NCBI GenBank assembly: GCA_025403435.1
Contig: JAJQZP010000044.1
Coordinates: 77,501 to 141,500 of the forward strand
From: Artocarpus heterophyllus
Taxonomy: Eukaryota; Streptophyta; Magnoliopsida; Rosales; Moraceae
Direction of reading: 5' to 3'
Length of the DNA stretch: 64,000 bases
The first letter of the stretch is position 1. Every line of letters starts with the position of its first letter. Both the position numbers and the translations under genes were made by a program. The notes beneath the pieces are model-generated. The model worked only from the letters and a program-made list of their open reading frames with translations. It did not search any database and was not told where the DNA came from. Shown here piece after piece: positions 46,974 through 58,204 of this stretch.

Positions 46974-47883
46974 ATTGGCCGCCATCTTGAGAAGTTTTGC
47001 TAGCCCAAGTAGCTGCTAAATCCTCTATAAGAGTCGAGGCTTTGGCTGCATACAAAACTGTAAGGTCTAAGTTGGATGAACGACCTTGATCTGGTTGATG
47101 ATATGCTTGTTTACAAACATAAAAATAGCCTTCTGGGTTGAATAAATTCCTCAAAAGACTAATACTGCGCGACTACAGCAACAGTGGTAGAGGCAATTTT
47201 AGCTTTTACATCTTCCACTTCCTGAGCTTTGGCCTTCACTTCCTCTTTAGATCTCAAAAGCTTCTCTTTCTCCTTCTCAACCTCAATAGTAAGGTTGTCC
47301 ACTCTCTTCGATAGCTTGGTCATCTTCTCTTACTTTAGCTGTAGGATATTCTTGACCTTGACTTCTTTATTCTTGGCATCCTTAACCGTATTTTTCGATG
47401 TCAATGGGAGGTTTAGCTGCTCGATCTCCTTGTGAGGCCTTTTATCATGTTCACTAATTGTTTGATCTCTCTGTAAGAGATCAGGGCCTTCATCAAAGCC
47501 TACGACAGTAGAATCAAGATTCCAAAAATGACTTAATGGAACTTAAGAGAAGGGAGAAATCACTTTAACAATAGTTTACCTTGACCTGGCTGCGAATTTG
47601 CTTTCTGAAGTGTTCATGGAGAAGAGACTTCTCAACAATAGCCTAGTTGTTTTCAAAATAAATTCATAAATCGCCTAGAAGGTGAGACTGAAGCGAGGCG
47701 AAAGGTCAATCATCTTTCCAATTTGGGCATCGTACACATCGCCCATAACAAAATTGGAATCCCTAACATGAACCCCCAATAGTAGGCGTAGAGGCTTCTC
47801 AGGAAGGGGAGAAAGGAGATCAGGAACCTTGATAATGGGCCCTGTCTTAACACCCACAGGAAGAGTCATCATCCACTCATTGT
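46974..47883 (-). pseudogene. Gypsy antisense gene, 3' half (split by copia)
   Basis: On minus, immediately past the nested copia, the frame encodes a segment with WMMTLPVGVKTGP and PEKPLRLLLGVHVRD, then a Lys/Glu-rich probable coiled coil (EKEKEKLLRSKEEVKAKAQE at about 47210-47280). Several stops are present. It continues the minus-strand gene whose 5' half lies at 54306-55770. ATTGT at 47879-47883 is the left target duplicate. Confidence 0.6.
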
Positions 47884-48352
47884 TGTTAGAATAAAATTGT
47901 GATGAAAGCCATCATCACCCAGGATCGTTCATGTCAAATCATCAAGAATATTAATAAGATGCAGAAGCTAACCTGAATCCATAGATAGAATGTGATTCTT
48001 GAGTCTTTTGGTTGAGGATCTTTCAAGTCTGGTATGTAAATCCTCATTCTCAAAACGTTCTGTAATCTCTCTATAGATGGGAAACAGAAAAATAATGTAC
48101 GTACTGACTTAGGGACCACAACCCCTTTATATAATTGCTAAACCCTAGCAATTATCCTTAATTACCAATTTAGCACATCATAAAATTAGTAATCATATTT
48201 TTTCGTCTCTACACATAGGAGGCCCACACTTAATGATGCATTAAAAGCCCAAAACCCAAATTGATCACTTTTAATTGGGCAACCTTATTGATAGCCTTTA
48301 ATTCACATTTATTTAATATATTAGCCCATATATTTTGGATTTTGATCCAACA
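47884..48352 (-). repeat. Nested copia 3' LTR
   Basis: Left copy on plus, 469 bp. The minus-strand TATA box TATATAAAG is at about 48125-48133. Just outside it (48353-48366, minus AAGTGAGAGAT) is the purine-rich tract that primes plus-strand synthesis. Confidence 0.93.
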
Positions 48353-48780
48353 ATCTCTCACTTGGGCTATATATGAAACTTTATACATGTGAATTATACC
48401 TTATGAGCTCATGAATTTTGCTATCAAAATTTATGCACCTCAACAATCTTGTCCATTAACCATATAAATATAGGACCAAAGCGACCTTCATTACATATGT
48501 CGTAACTAGACCCATCAATGATCACATATACCAATACAACTAATGACAAGATCAAGCATGGATGTGTAGCATGAAAATTTCATGCAATGTGATCTTAACA
48601 TGCCTATTTCCAACTGGTCCACCTTAATACCTTAGTGAGATCAAACCATACCAAAATCATAGTGTGAATAAATTGAAAACTTTATTTCTGCAGAAAATAA
48701 CCTCAAAATATCCATAAACTGAAATAACTGAAAAATGTCTATATCATAAGAGCATTTAAAATTACAAACTCCCACTAAAA

Positions 48781-49950
48781 CTAAATATCCTGAAATGATA
48801 TGACACCCATACGAGCAGTGTGCTCATGAAACATTTTGGGTGGCAATCCTTTAGTAAGCGGATCCGTAATCATGGAGTTTGTGCCGATATACTCTATAGA
48901 TAACTGTCCACTCTGAACTCTTTCTTTCACAACTAGAAACTTGATCTCTATATGCTTTGACTTCGTCGAGCTCCTGTTGTTGGAATACAAAACTGTTGAC
49001 TTATTGTCACAAAATATCTTGAGTGGTCTTTGAATACTGTCCACTATATGCAGCCCCGTGATAAAATTTCGCAGCCATATTCCATGATTGGACACCTTAT
49101 AACACGCTATGAACTCTGCTGCCATTGTAAAGGATGCTATAAGAGACTGTTTAGCACTCTTCCAAGAGACAGCACCTCCAGCCATAAGGTAGACATAGCC
49201 TGATGTAGATTTTATACTATCTTGGCATCCAGCATAATCGGAGTCAGTATACCCAATGATCTCAAGCTGTTCTGACCTCTGATACGTGAGCATGTAATCC
49301 TTTGTTCTCTGTAAATACCTCAAGACTCGTTTGGCTGCTACCTAGTGATCCTTTCTAGGATCGCTTAAGTACCTGCCCAACATCCCTGTAACGTACGCAA
49401 TATCCGGACGCGTACAAACCTAAGCATAAATTAGACTCCCTACTATTAACGCATAAGGAATCTTCTACATTTCCTTAACCTTAAAATCATTCTTAGGGCA
49501 CTGATTGAGACTAAACTTATCTCCCTTAGCCATAGGGGTATCACCTGGTTTATAATCCTGCATGCCATATCTCTTAAGAATCTTTTCGATATAGCCCTTT
49601 TGTGATAATCTTAAAATACCACGAGAGCGATCCCGGTGTATCTGTATACCCAACACAAAAGAGGCGTCACCAAGATCCTTCATCTCAAATTTCTTTGATA
49701 GAAATCTCTTGGTTTTGTGCAACAAGCCTATATCGTTGCTGGCAAGCAAAATGTTATCGACATATAAAATCAAGAAAATATACTTACTCCCACTAAACTT
49801 GTGGTATATACAATCATCGACCAAATTCATCTCAAAACCGAACGAGATGATAACCTGATGAAATTTGTAATACCATTGACAAGAAGCTTGCTTAAGCCCA
49901 TAGATAGATTTCTTTAATTTGTAAACCATCCTCTTTGCATCTCCGGACAC
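48781..49950 (-). pseudogene. Nested copia RT (3' part) and RNase H
   Basis: The RNase H part (49323-48781) shows YTDSDYAGCQDSIKSTSGYV, an E in AAEFIACY, and FCDNKSTVLYSNN. The RT part (49950-49465) shows YKLKKSIYGLKQASCQWYYK, then LYVDNILLASND where the catalytic YVDD reads YVDN, a substitution expected to kill polymerase activity. Stops separate the two pieces around 49324-49464. Confidence 0.88.
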
Positions 49951-49956
49951 AAAGTT

Positions 49957-50994
49957 TTATGGTTGCACCATATAGATTGTTTCATCAATGTCACCATTGA
50001 GGAACGCAGTCTTAACATCCATCTGATAAAGTTCAAGATCAAAATATGCCATTAATGCCATTATAATCCTAAAAGAGTCTTTCGAAGAAACCGGAGAGAA
50101 AGTCTCTTTATATTGAATGCCTTCTTTCTGTGTAAAGCCTATAGCGACAAGACGAGCCTTATAACTCTCCATATTGCCTTTCGAATCCCTCTTGGTCTTA
50201 AATATCCATTTGCAACCAATGGGTTTCGCACCTTCAGGCAATGGGACAAGATCCCAAACGTCATTGTCTTTCATAGACTTTATCTCTTCATTCATGGCAT
50301 TAATCCACTCTTGAGATCTAGAACTTTCTATGGCTTGACGGAAGTTGATTGGATCATCTTCCACCATACCAATGTCATACTCATGTTCTTGGAGAAATAC
50401 AATGTAATCATCTGGCATCGCACTTCTCCTTTCTCTAGTGGATCTCCTTAATGGCATAGGTTCTTGAGGTGGTTGAGTTTGTTCTTCTGGAACAATTTCT
50501 AAAATGGGAGGTTCTCGGACATTGTCTTGATTTGGGTATGCTTCTTGAACGATGTCAGGAGCAGGAACCTGATCAATGTCAATAACAGCTGTGGGAATAT
50601 CAATATATTTCTCTTCAAAGACAAAGTCACTAACCATATCTCCCCCCATAAACTCAACATCCTTAAAGAACCTGGCATTTCCTGTCTCAAATATCGATTT
50701 GGTCGTGGGATCATAAAACTTGTACCCTCTGGATCTTTCAAAGTATCCAATAAAATAACAACTAACCGTCCTTGAGTCCAGTTTATTTTCATTAGGCCTA
50801 TAAGGCCTTACCTCAACTAGACATCCCCAAACATGCAAATGCTTTATACTAGGCTTCTTGCTCGTCCAAAGTTCGTAAAGGGTTTTGGCAGTTGCTTTAG
50901 TTGGAACCCTGTTAAGGATATACGCTGCAGTTTTAAGTGCTTCTCCCCAGAGTGATTCTGGTAAGGCAGAATGAGAAATCATATTACTCACCAT
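49957..50994 (-). pseudogene. Nested copia integrase C-terminus and RT N-terminus
   Basis: 345 open codons: [32 protein letters not shown] and [18 protein letters not shown] from the integrase C-terminal part, an acidic/Pro-rich linker, then [20 protein letters not shown] and [20 protein letters not shown] of RT. A TGA lies upstream (about 51015) inside the conserved N-G-V-A-E-R region. Confidence 0.88.
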
Positions 50995-51189
50995 ATCTTT
51001 AAGCGTTTTGTTTCATCTTTCAGCAACACCATTTATAGTTGGCGAACCCGGCATAGTGTACTGTGGGACGATACCGCTTTCCTCTAGGAACTTAGCAAAC
51101 TGTCCCGGACGTTATTCACCTGAACCGTCATATCTACCATAGTATTCACCACCACGGTCAGATCTGACGCTTTTAATCCTTTTGCTGAG

Positions 51190-51519
51190 TTAATTTTCAA
51201 CTTCAGCCTTATAATTTTTGAACACATCCAACGACTCTGACTTTTCATGAATGAGATATATGTAGCCATATCTGGAAAAATCGTCTATGAACGTTATAAA
51301 ATATTGTTGACCATTCCAAGAAGCCGTAGGGAATGGCCCACAAATGTTTGTATGTATAAGTTCTAAGACGTCCAAAGTCCTATTGGCTTCAAATCTCCTT
51401 TTATTGGTTTGTTTCCCCTTAATACAGTTAACACAAATATCAAAATCTGTAAAGTCTAAGGGATCAAAAATTTCGTCTGACACAAGTCTCTCTATTCTTC
51501 TTCTAGAGATATGACTCAA
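51190..51519 (-). pseudogene. Nested copia integrase core
   Basis: Contains CVNCIKGKQTNKRR (second half of the zinc finger) and FITFIDDFSRYGYIYLIHEK. The first catalytic aspartate position reads HTNICGPF instead of the usual H-x-D, so it appears substituted. Bounded by stops on both sides. Confidence 0.8.
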
Positions 51520-51585
51520 TCTCTTGTGCCATAACGCAGTTGAATTCTCATTGGTTAATTTTCTCTTTATACCTTGTGTACTTAA

Positions 51586-52869
51586 TTACAAGGATTCATT
51601 AAATGAAGCAATTGTATCAAGTAAATAAAGATTATCGTAACCTGATAAAGAACCGGAGCCAACTAATTTTGAATCATGAAACAAACTAAATTTTTCATTT
51701 TCAAATGAACAAGAATAACCAGATTTGTCCAAAGCTGAAATAGAAATCAAATTCTGTCTAAAAGATGGTACAATAAATGTTTCATCAAGATCCAAATAAA
51801 ATCTAGTCTTTAACAATAATCTAAATTTTTCTATCGCTTCAACTTCAACTTTCTTGCCATCGCCCACGTAGATATATCTTTCACCATCATTTGGCTTTCG
51901 GCATCTCAAGCATCCTTGCATAAACACACTGATGTGAGTGGTTGCACCAGAATCCATCCACCAAGTGTGTTCAGGTACCGAAGTTAAATTAACCTCATAA
52001 CAAACCAAATTAAGAAGCATACCTTTTCTAGCACGCCAAGCGTGATAATTGGTGCAATGCTTCTTCTTATGTCCTGCAGCTCCACAGAAGAAACAACCCG
52101 TACCTTTCGGATCAACTAGTCTCTTTTGTTGCTTTTTTTGAGGTGCCGTAACTACAGCTTCCTTATCCTTCTTCCTTTTCTTCCCTTTGTCCTTGGAAGT
52201 ATTAGTCAAGTGAGCACTTTCTGTCTTTTCTTGCTTCAACCTTTCCTCTTCTTGCACACAATGTGATATGAGCTTATTAAGAGACCAAGTCTCCTTTTGG
52301 TAGTTATAGCTCACCTTAAATTGACTGAAATGTGCAGGAAGAGATATAAGAACCAAATGCACTAGCAAGTCCTCAGAAAGGTCAAGCTTAAGTGCTCTTA
52401 ATTTTTAAGCAAGATGAGACATCTTCATGATGTACTCCCTAATGTTTCCCTTACCTTTGTATCTCATTGAGATGAGGTTTGCCAAAAGTGTACTTGTTTT
52501 AGCCTTTTCATTTTTGGCAAATCTCTTCTCAATGTCCTCAAGGAACTCTTTGGTTGTCTTTATCGTTTTCGATATAGTACCCCTGAATGCTTATGGAATG
52601 GCCTTCTTCATGATCATCATACACATGCGATTTGACTTCTCCCACCTTTCCATGTCCTTCTTTTGATGAGAGGAACTTTTATCTGTAAGAGGTGCAGGAG
52701 AAGGAACCCTTAACGCAAGGTCGAGATCCATGACTCCGAGAACTATTAGGAGGTTCTCTTGCCATGATTTGAAGTTACTACCATTCAGCATAGGAATTGA
52801 ATTGATGTTGGCAGTAATATTAGTGGCAGAACTAGTAGCTGAAACAGAGAACAAAATAAACAAAACCAA
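51586..52869 (-). pseudogene. Nested copia gag and protease
   Basis: Gag starts near 52869 (SIPMLNGSNFKSWQENLLIV) and is interrupted by stops at about 52591 and 52407. The larger open piece (52368-51586) has HFSQFKVSYNYQKETWSLN, a Lys-rich stretch, the zinc knuckle CFFCGAAGHKKKHC, and the protease site WMDSGATTHIS with the normal D-S-G. GAG-pre-integrase follows before a stop at 51586. Confidence 0.87.
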
Positions 52870-53820
52870 AACAAGCTCACATAAGAATCCATAATAACAA
52901 TAATAAATCCAAATAAAGGTAACCCCATATCAAGATATCGGGCACTCCATTAATATTTAGTCTTTGGACAGAAATATTAACTTGTAAGTGATATCTTGGT
53001 GTAGTAATCAAACACTGACAATAAGAACATGTCAAACAATCAATCTTCCTTTGGGCTGATTTATTGCTTACATGTAAAACCGAATAATCATCACATGTTT
53101 ATCACCACAGGTGTACATGCAATTCTGTCAAATATTGTCTTCCTTTGGGCCGGTCAATATTCACATAAGTTACATAAACACAACCGTTTATATTTCAAAA
53201 CAAATTAATTTTCACAAAAGAGGCCATTTTGGTGACATGTTGCTTCAATTAATTCATCTCAAAATATATATGAAATACCAATATTTGAATTTAAAATTGC
53301 ACAAAAAAGACCAAAATTAAAAAAAATAAAAAATAAAAAATTTTGATCAAGGTCAACATTAACAGGGTCGGGGCTGGACCGAGTCAGGAGAACCCTACCC
53401 GGATCCTAAGCCAGCCCCCCTTTATTTTCCTTTTTAAAAAAAAAAAAAATTCGGGTCACTCAGGGGTTGAACCCCTGGTGATTGACCAGTCACGGGCCCA
53501 GCCCGTGTATGAATCCCTTTTCCAATCACGGGCCTAGCTGGCCCGTGTATTTTTTTTTCTTCACTTTTCGGCAAACATGCCATATATTGCAATCAAAGGA
53601 AAAAAAAAATTCTTTCAACCTTTAACCGAATTGAACTTTATACGTACATATATATATATATATATTCATACAATAATGTATTCAACCAAAAATTTCTTTA
53701 AACAATTGTTCTCAAATTTAATAATTTTAAAAAAACTATATATTGTTAAATTTGAGAATTATTTATGAGAATCACATCTAAAAAAAAAATTTATTGATTC
53801 TCAATGATTCAACATGAAGA
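52870..53820 (-). other. Nested copia 5' leader with GC-rich hairpins
   Basis: About 950 bp between primer site and gag with no ORF of substance. At 53461-53547 three self-complementary GC-rich motifs are lined up: CAGGGGTTGAACCCCTG, CACGGGCCCAGCCCGTG and CACGGGCCTAGCTGGCCCGTG. The phrase TCTTCCTTTGGGC is repeated at about 53044 and 53141. Confidence 0.7.
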
Positions 53821-53834
53821 GGCTCTAGATACCA
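53821..53834 (-). promoter_or_regulatory. Nested copia primer-binding site, one-base variant
   Basis: Minus reads TGGTATCTAGAGCC two bases after the LTR end: the usual initiator tRNA-Met site TGGTATCAGAGC with one extra T. Confidence 0.85.
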
Positions 53835-53836
53835 CT

Positions 53837-54305
53837 TGTTAGAATAAAATGGTGATGAAAGCCATCATCACCTAGGATCGTTCATGCCAAATCATCAAGA
53901 ATGTTAATGAGATGCGGAAGCTAACCTGAATCCATAGATAGAATGTGATTCTTGAGTCTTTTGGTTGAGGATCTTCCAAGTCTGGTACGTAAATCCTCCT
54001 TCTCAGAATGCTCTGTAATATCTCTGTAGATGGAAAACAGAAAAATAATGTACGTACTGACTTGGGGACCACAACCTCTTTATATAATTGCTAAACCCTA
54101 GTAATTATACTTAATTATCAATTTAGCCCATCATAAAATTAGTAATTATATTTTTTAGTCTCTACACATAGGAGGCCCACACTTAATGATGCATTAAAAG
54201 CCCAAAACCTAAATTGATCACTTTTAATTGGGCAACCTTATTAATAGCCTTTAATTCACATTTATTTAATAGATTAGCCCATATATTTTGGATTTTGATC
54301 CAACA
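53837..54305 (-). repeat. Nested copia 5' LTR
   Basis: Right copy on plus, 469 bp, the same length as its partner at 47884. TATA box TATATAAAG on minus at about 54078-54086. Confidence 0.93.
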
Positions 54306-54467
54306 ATTGTTTCTTGGCAGCAGGATCTCCTCCTGCCTCTTATCCTTCTTTTAAGGCTTCCTAGAAAGTCTCCTCCCTTGGTTGAACTACCTTCAATGGC
54401 GGATTGTTTCTTTTGCACCTGAGAGGCAAGCTTGAAATTCAACATTTTTACAAATGATAACAATAAC

Positions 54468-54498
<31 letters not shown>

Positions 54499-55770
54499 GT
54501 TGTTAGATTAATAATAATAATAATATAATAATAATAATAATAATAATAATGGTTGTTAGATTCTAGAACCTAAAAAAAAAACAGTGCAAACAAAATTCGA
54601 CTTAAGTTATCTCTACCCTCTTTGCTCACTCCATGGGGAAGTCTGTCCAAGACAACCCAGGTGGGAATAGGAAGGTCAATTCGAAGGACCAAGGCTCGTA
54701 TATTCTCTTCATCAGTACATTGGTGAAAAGTTCTTTGCTCTTTGGGAAGGTCAGCAATATATCTAAGACGTGATTGCTGACCCTTTTTTTTACAAGAGGG
54801 TGCTCTAAGAGTTTAAAAATGAAGTGGGGTTAGTGAAAATGCTAAAAGTGTGACAAAGAATCAGATTTGAAAGGAGTGGATGCTTACTAGGGATCCGCTA
54901 TTGAGTCTCGACCATGTATTTTTTCTCTCTATCCTTGGGATGTATGTTAAAGTCTCCCCTAAGCATGAAGAACATCCTTTTCCAATCGTGATTTGAAGAT
55001 GGAAGCTTCAAGATGATTGGTGGCACCTTGTCCTTAGCTCGATAATAAGCACCATCATAATAGTACCCTGGTTGTTTCGACGCCTAGTTGATGCAATAGT
55101 AGTATATAAACACATCTACATGCAAAGGGTCTCTGAAGTGGATATACCATAAAATCCACATGTACAAAAAAAAAAAATGTACCAAAATTTGGAGTTAATC
55201 ATCTGGGTGACATTTTGAGCTTGTTCAAAGCCTTTTCACCAAAGGATAAAGAGGAAAACTTTGGCCAGTCGTGATACACTTGTTGTACATGGCGAGAGAT
55301 CCCATAGGGGCAACGTCGGCTCGTTGGTACACCTTTGGAAGGATAAACTTGAGGTATCGACCATTGATATGACCTTCCATGAATGCCCTGTGGATGTCAT
55401 GAGAGAAATAGTGGGTTTCTGTTGTTCTTGCTTGCTCTGACAAAACCTCTCCACTGAACACAGCCAATGGTTCATCTTCTGGAGCAGCCACCTCGTAAGA
55501 TGCCGCCTTTTGATAGTTAAGATCGGTTACAACAGGGCAAGGATACTTAGGGTCTGGAATAACGATTGAGACTAGAATAGGGACATTATCCACTACATCA
55601 TCAACACTATCCGTAGAAGGAACGGTGTCGAACTCATCAATGTCCCTAAATATTGGGTCGTCATGTGGGACAATTGTGTCATCTTGAAGTGATGACACAA
55701 CAGTCTCCACAGTGTTAGGGCACACTAAAGACGATGAATCGACCTTTTGATGACTTCTAGAAGATGCCAT
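54306..55770 (-). pseudogene. Gypsy antisense gene, 5' half
   Basis: Begins with a clean 181-codon ORF (55770-55225, MASSRSHQKVDSS...) that has an acidic N-terminal half (FRDIDEFDTVPSTDSVDD) and then RAFMEGHINGRYLKFILPKV and TGQSFPLYPLVKRL. Downstream the frame breaks up but keeps pieces such as PGYYYDGAYYRAK and LPSSNHDWKRMFFMLRGD (about 54970-55080). These resemble the plant 'putative gypsy type transposon' family (Transposase_28 type) found antisense in Tat-clade elements; this is from memory and should be searched. It is cut by the nested copia at 54305. Function unknown. Confidence 0.62.
54469..54551. repeat. (AAT) microsatellite with internal TGGTTGTTAGAT duplication
   Basis: AAT/ATA trinucleotide runs, with the block AATGGTTGTTAGATT occurring twice about 57-58 bp apart. 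Confidence 0.9.
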
Positions 55771-56688
55771 AAGATCTAGAAAAGTGTTATGGTAGAGTCA
55801 ATTCCCTAAATTGAGAGGTCAACCTATAATGCTAAGGTGTTAGTTAATGATTCAAGTTCCACAACCCATCCTTAGACCAAATAGTTGATCTATTCAATCC
55901 ATGAATACGGGGGGCAACTTAATCCTAAAATCCTAGCACAAAGAACATAACCCTAGATTGCCTAAAAATGCGCAGAAATATGTAAAATCGGTATGCTTGC
56001 TTTTTCCTTTAACCTATCCCATGTTCTAATGTGATTTTTGCAGGAAAGTCTAAGTCTAATCATGAAGAAAAGGAAAGAAGAAATAAGGTTTGAGAAAACT
56101 TACTACTCTGAGAAGCTTTGAGTTGAGATTCACGAAACAAGCAAACACGATCTAGAGTAGGAAAAGCACGCATAAAATGCTAGTAGACAAACTTGAAGCA
56201 TGTGGAAGTCAGGAAATTTAGGTGGTTTTAATGGTGGTATCATAGAACATTGGTATCATAGAACTCGGTTAAGGGATTTAAAAGTAAAAATGGATAAAAG
56301 ACATCCAAGGTATGCCTTAAAGTGCCTTTTAGTGGAAAGATACAAGCCATTGGATTAAGGCCGAGGATTAAGGCAACCAAAGACCGCAATCCTATGGCCT
56401 AGATTTTAGGCAGGAAAAATCTGAAGAGATCTAATGGCACAAATTAAAAACCCCTAAACTTAAAGCGACTTTTGACAAAAAGACGTAATGGTTGTGACAG
56501 TCAATGCAACTATTTGGCTACCCTAGAAGTCAAAGCGTCAGTAGAATAATCATGGTTTTAGTCAAAGACTTCTTTAATAAGCAACCCTACATCGAGGTAA
56601 GCCTGACTCTCGGGCAACAGGAGACCTATCCAAGCCATCAAGAGAGCATGAAACAACTCAAAGAGTCACTTTAGGCTAGGGCAATTAT
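55771..56688. other. Gypsy 3' non-coding region
   Basis: Between the start of the antisense gene and the 3' LTR. No ORF. The last bases (TAGGCTAGGGCAATTAT) resemble the purine-rich primer region seen before gypsy 3' LTRs. It should hold the promoter of the antisense gene, but no clear TATA box was seen. Confidence 0.5.
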
Positions 56689-57272
56689 TGTGGATAATCT
56701 CAACGGTTAAGGCCACGAGCGAGATTAGGAAAATGGCCCAATAAGTGCTCAAGGTCAAGATGAGTCTTGACAAGAAGACGAGCTATTTGAGGCTTTCAAA
56801 TAAGGTCAAGACAAGCCCAAGAAAGCAGGAAGTCGAGAACAAATGGACCAAATACATTAAACCTGAAAAAGAGTTCAAATTATTACGTAAGACAGTTTTT
56901 GAGGAATTAGGGAATCAAACTCATCATGCATGCCCTGGAAAGACAAACGTGGTATTACTAAAAGTTCATGTTCCATTTATAACCACCCATGATCTTGCTA
57001 ATTGTGTCCTTTTTATATCTATAAATAGGGATCTCTCTCATTGGGGCGAGGGGGAGGATTTTTTTTTTATTGATGTTTCTAGCTATCATGTCAAGTGTGT
57101 CCTAAAAGAAAAAATAAAAAGAAGAATTTCTCAAAAGTGGACATAACTCTTATAGAGTAAACCACTATAACCTCAGGTGTTCAATATTTTCAGCATTTTA
57201 CTTTCGTTGACTTCTTCATACAAATCATGAGAGATTTGTGAGGACATTGTTGACAAAAAATCACCATCAACA
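56689..57272 (+). repeat. Gypsy 3' LTR
   Basis: 584 bp from TGTGGATAATCTC to ACCATCAACA. Plus-strand TATA region CTATAAATAGGGATCTC at about 57019. Clearly diverged from the 5' LTR by substitutions and indels, including about 100 bp missing from the 5' copy. Confidence 0.9.
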
Positions 57273-57277
57273 CAAGA

Positions 57278-57992
57278 TGTTTTTAATTGAAATTGGATGG
57301 ATTTGTTGGATCCTTCCATTAGCGAAAGGATCCCAAAATGGAAGGCACAAAGGGAGAACCTCTCCCTTCATCTCTCATCTCCCTTCTCTCTTCCATCCAA
57401 CCAAACGATGAATTGAGACTCTTCTTATTTCTCTCCCTCCATCCCTCTCCCTCCTTCCATCTCTCTCTCCCACCAAACGCACCATAAGTTAGTTAACACT
57501 AAAAAAATAATAAAATTGTTTTCCTTTACATTATCAAATAAATAAGTATACTTAATTTTTAATCATGTTATCTTTTAACAGTCTTTTACAATTTTGGTAA
57601 ACGCGCGCGTATCATTAACTTGTTTAAGTTGGTGGAGCAATGGACGAGTTTTTCTTGCAACGGTGAGCGTATATTCGTAACTTGTTTACCGGATTAGTTG
57701 TTTAAAGTAAACTATAAATCATGCGCATATAAATTTACGAATTAAATTGTTATCTCTATTTGTGACTAATGATTCTGGACAACCATTTTTCTATCCAGCA
57801 TTTATAGAAATAAAAAAGAAAATGGACTGCAAGAAGTTACATGAATCACATAAAAAAAAAAAAACATTTTTTAAAGAACTAAAAAATAGCATACGAAAAA
57901 AAAAAAAAGTTAAATGAAGTTTGACTCCTTAATCATACCACATCCGGTAGTTTTATATTCCCACGCTTTTCTCAAAAATTTTTCTTATGCTT
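57278..57992. other. Intergenic DNA with a CT-rich element fragment
   Basis: The stretch 57285-57490 has GGATCCTTCCATT and CTCCCTCC repeats and ends CACCAAACGCACC, which looks like one end of a DNA transposon (compare GGTGCGTTTGGTG). No matching left end was found. The rest is AT-rich. Confidence 0.4.
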
Positions 57993-58160
57993 AAAGTGTC
58001 TGTGAATCAAATTTTAATATCAAATTTTTAATTGTTTTTTAATCGTTACAATATAAAGCTCTTGTATATTATAATATTAAACAAAAATATACTATAGTAT
58101 AAAGCTTTTATATACTACAATATTAAACTTTTTAATTTCAAGTTTCAATTTGACTTCTAG
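57993..58160. repeat. Degenerate MITE family A copy
   Basis: Contains three ACAATATAAAGCTCTTGTATA-like core repeats. The ends are decayed. Confidence 0.45.
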
Positions 58161-58204
58161 TCATTCTGATTATATTTATCCTTGTAAGTGTCTGAAAGAG
58201 AAGT

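Larger units (their letters stand above)
47884..54305 (-). mobile_element. Nested full-length Ty1/copia retrotransposon, TSD ATTGT
   Basis: 6422 bp. Two 469-bp LTRs (47884-48352 and 53837-54305) begin TGTTAGAATAAAA and end TTTGATCCAACA on plus, and ATTGT flanks the element (47879-47883 and 54306-54310). On minus: LTR, primer site, a long leader, gag, protease, integrase, RT, RNase H, purine tract, LTR. About 26 LTR differences by hand count (about 94-95% identity), many of them transitions. Stops and an altered RT active site show it is now inactive. Confidence 0.95.
41697..57272 (+). mobile_element. Full-length degenerate Ty3/gypsy (Tat-like) retrotransposon, TSD CAAGA
   Basis: 15.6 kb including a nested 6.4-kb copia element. 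Direct repeats CAAGA flank it (41692-41696 and 57273-57277). LTRs are 487 bp and 584 bp. Order on plus: gag remnants, protease, RT, integrase, then a large 3' region carrying a gene on the opposite strand. Protease-RT-integrase order defines Ty3/gypsy. The VDN-type protease motif, the large spacer between pol and the 3' LTR, and the antisense ORF fit the Tat clade (Ogre, Retand and Grande relatives). Frameshifts, stops and a deletion within pol make it inactive. The diverged LTRs indicate an old insertion. Confidence 0.9.

Noticed and set aside
56745..57146. 133-codon plus-strand ORF
   Set aside because: Lies entirely within the gypsy 3' LTR and has no counterpart in the 5' LTR.
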